This document shows, piece by piece, positions 4,495 through 6,190 of a stretch of 6,190 bases of DNA. Under the pieces are notes generated by a model. The model saw nothing but the letters and a program-made list of their open reading frames with translations. It was not told the DNA's origin and searched no databases. Each line of letters starts with the position of its first letter. Position 1 is the stretch's first letter. Position numbers and translations under genes: made by a program. The stretch comes from an uncultured Megasphaera sp. (GTDB lineage: Bacteria > Bacillota > Negativicutes > Veillonellales > Megasphaeraceae): contig URLP01000104.1 of NCBI GenBank assembly GCA_900548635.1, positions 1 through 6,190 on the forward strand, written 5' to 3'.

Positions 4495-6078
4495 ATGTTA
4501 GAGAAATTCCAAAATTTGAATATTAGTGAAGTCATCATCCGTGCCCTGAACGAAATGGGCTTTGAAGAACCGACGCCGATCCAGGCAGAATCCATCCCGG
4601 TCGCTATGAGCGGCAGCGACATGATCGGTCAGGCCCAGACGGGTACCGGCAAGACCGCAGCTTATGGTATCCCGGTCCTGGAAAAAATTCTGAAAGCGGA
4701 ACCGTCGAAAGACATCCAGACCGTCGTCCTCTCGCCGACGCGCGAACTGGCCGTCCAGGTCGCTGAAGAATTAAACCACCTGGCCCAGTTCACCCATATC
4801 CAGGCCCTGCCGATTTACGGCGGCCAGGACATGGGCCGTCAGCTGCGCCGCCTGCGCAAATGCCCGCAGATCGTCGTCGCTACGCCGGGCCGCCTCATCG
4901 ACCACATGAAGCGCGGCACGATTGACCTGAGTCACATTACGACGATTGTCCTCGACGAAGCCGACGAAATGCTCGACATGGGCTTCATCGACGATATCAA
5001 CCTGATCATGGCGGCAACGCCGAATACGCGTCAGACCCTCCTCTTCTCGGCCACCATGCCCAAGCCGATCCAGCAGCTGGCGGAAACCTTCCTGCACGAT
5101 CCCCTAATCATCCGCATGAAGGCCAAAGAAGTGACGATGGACCTCATCGAACAGTCCTACATCGAAGTGCCGGACCGCCAGAAATTCGACATCCTCTGCC
5201 GTCTCCTGGACCTGCAGGAACCGGACCTGGCCATCATCTTCGTGCGCACGAAGCGCCGCGTCGACGAAGTCTCGGAAGCCCTCAAGAAGCGCGGCTATTC
5301 TGCTGAAGGCATCCACGGCGACCTGACCCAGGCCAAGCGCGACACGGTCATCCGCCAGTTCCGTGAAAAGACCATCGACATCCTCGTCGCCACCGACGTC
5401 GCTGCCCGCGGCCTCGATATCAGCGGCGTCACACACGTCTTCAACTACGACCTGCCCCAGGACCCGGAAAGCTACGTCCACCGCGTCGGCCGTACGGGCC
5501 GTGCCGGTCAGAGCGGTGAAGCGACGACTTTCGTCATTCCCCGCGAAATGGAACACCTGCGGACCATCGAACGCCTCATCAAGCGCCGCATCACGCGCCG
5601 CAAGGCACCGACCTTCTCGGAAGCGCTGGAAGGGGCCCAGCAGGCCGCCATCCGCAGCCTGATTACGACGACAGAAGAAGGCAATTTCGGTACGTATAAA
5701 GAAAATGCCGAAGAACTCCTCAGCAATTATGATTCGGCCTCCCTCGTCGCCGCTGCCATCAAACTCCTGACGAAAGAACCGGATACGACGCCGGTTAAGA
5801 TCACGGAAGAAGCCCCGCTCCGCGTCCGCCGCAGCCGCTCGAACAACAACCGCGACCGCCGCAATAACTACCGCAATCGCAATGACCGCCGCCGTAAAGA
5901 CGACGAACCGAGCAAAGACGAACAGCGCGGCGAACGTCGCCGTCACTTCGCTCCCAAGAACCGGGACAACAAGAACCGCAGCAATAACCACGGCAATTAC
6001 CGCAACAACCGCCGTGACAACAACAAACAGCATAAAGAACCGAACCGATCCGTATTCAAACCGTATTTTAAGGATTGA
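4495..6078 (+). CDS. cshA: DEAD-box ATP-dependent RNA helicase, CshA-like
   Basis: ATP-dependent RNA-unwinding enzyme of the DEAD-box superfamily 2. CshA-type members act in mRNA turnover, ribosome assembly and cold adaptation in Firmicutes. All core motifs are present in the 527-residue product: Q motif with GFEEPTPIQ (22-30), motif I AQTGTGKT (47-54), Ia PTRELA (81-86), GG (109-110), Ib TPGR (130-133), II DEAD (154-157), III SAT (185-187), IV IIFVRT (247-252), V ARGLDI (304-309) and VI HRVGRTGRAG (329-338). A linker region (about 350-440) follows. After that comes a tail from about 445 made mostly of Arg, Asn, Lys and Asp, probably disordered and RNA-binding. I see no DbpA-type RNA-recognition domain. 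The size is close to CshA (about 500 residues). The gene appears monocistronic, with its own promoter and terminator, and is divergent from the leu operon. The family is certain; CshA versus another DeaD-like paralogue is not. Confidence 0.93.
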   Translation: MLEKFQNLNISEVIIRALNEMGFEEPTPIQAESIPVAMSGSDMIGQAQTGTGKTAAYGIPVLEKILKAEPSKDIQTVVLSPTRELAVQVAEELNHLAQFTHIQALPIYGGQDMGRQLRRLRKCPQIVVATPGRLIDHMKRGTIDLSHITTIVLDEADEMLDMGFIDDINLIMAATPNTRQTLLFSATMPKPIQQLAETFLHDPLIIRMKAKEVTMDLIEQSYIEVPDRQKFDILCRLLDLQEPDLAIIFVRTKRRVDEVSEALKKRGYSAEGIHGDLTQAKRDTVIRQFREKTIDILVATDVAARGLDISGVTHVFNYDLPQDPESYVHRVGRTGRAGQSGEATTFVIPREMEHLRTIERLIKRRITRRKAPTFSEALEGAQQAAIRSLITTTEEGNFGTYKENAEELLSNYDSASLVAAAIKLLTKEPDTTPVKITEEAPLRVRRSRSNNNRDRRNNYRNRNDRRRKDDEPSKDEQRGERRRHFAPKNRDNKNRSNNHGNYRNNRRDNNKQHKEPNRSVFKPYFKD

Positions 6079-6084
6079 TGTGAA

Positions 6085-6117
6085 AAAAGGAGCTGTCGCA
6101 AAGCGACAGCTCCTTTT
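6085..6117. terminator. Intrinsic terminator after the helicase, possibly bidirectional
   Basis: A perfect 15-bp stem (6085-6099 with 6103-6117) with loop AAA begins six bases after the helicase stop. On the plus strand it ends in only four T. Read on the minus strand it is followed by six T (6088-6083), so it would also stop transcripts entering from the right. Confidence 0.9.
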
Positions 6118-6190
6118 GTAGTTCGTTTGGCGTGATTCGTTTGCCGAAAATCTGCACAAATACAGCACAGGCTGTTCACAGAATTCGCGC
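6118..6190. other. Right-edge intergenic stretch with small repeats
   Basis: No gene is recognisable in this stretch. It contains an imperfect 11-base direct repeat, TTCGTTTGGCG (6122-6132) and TTCGTTTGCCG (6137-6147), and the inverted repeat ACAGC-N4-GCTGT (6162-6175). A minus-strand frame is open across it into the helicase antisense, but it has no start signal or family resemblance. Confidence 0.5.

Noticed and set aside
5104..6168. 354-codon open frame on the minus strand, antisense to the helicase
   Set aside because: It mirrors the GC-biased codons of a certain DEAD-box gene, has an Ala/Val-rich product with no family features, no ribosome site, and passes through the terminator hairpin.

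Overview
The window carries a leucine-biosynthesis operon on the minus strand and, divergent from it, a DEAD-box RNA helicase gene on the plus strand. The organism is probably a Firmicute-lineage bacterium of moderately high GC, most likely a Negativicute (Megasphaera-like). I infer this from the AGGAGG-type ribosome sites, a leucine T-box leader, the type-2 LeuA and short LeuC/LeuD forms, and GC-rich genes set between AT-rich intergenic DNA. The genus is a guess from general knowledge and was not tested.

Minus strand, in order of transcription: an extended -10 promoter (about 4236-4244); a T-box leader (about 3931-4229) with specifier codon CUC (Leu) and an intrinsic terminator; leuA (2127-3869); a 127-nt-class spacer (1988-2126) holding a heptamer-built inverted repeat and two 15-bp near-palindromes; then leuC (728-1987), leuD (239-727) and the first 79 codons of leuB (1-237, running off the window). 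The last three genes are packed with 0 and 1 nt between them. Together LeuA, LeuCD and LeuB convert 2-ketoisovalerate to 2-ketoisocaproate. The T-box would let uncharged tRNA-Leu switch the operon on.

Plus strand: after about 250 nt of non-coding DNA with several inverted repeats and a good extended -10 element (TGGTATAAT), a CshA-like DEAD-box helicase (4495-6078) with an Arg/Asn-rich tail, closed by a strong 15-bp hairpin terminator (6085-6117). The last 73 nt hold no recognisable gene.

Most of the window is ordinary biosynthesis and RNA metabolism. I see no new multi-gene system. The least explained pieces are non-coding: the heptamer-based inverted repeat and paired palindromes between leuA and leuC, the dyad over the divergent promoters, and the competing hairpins ahead of the helicase.
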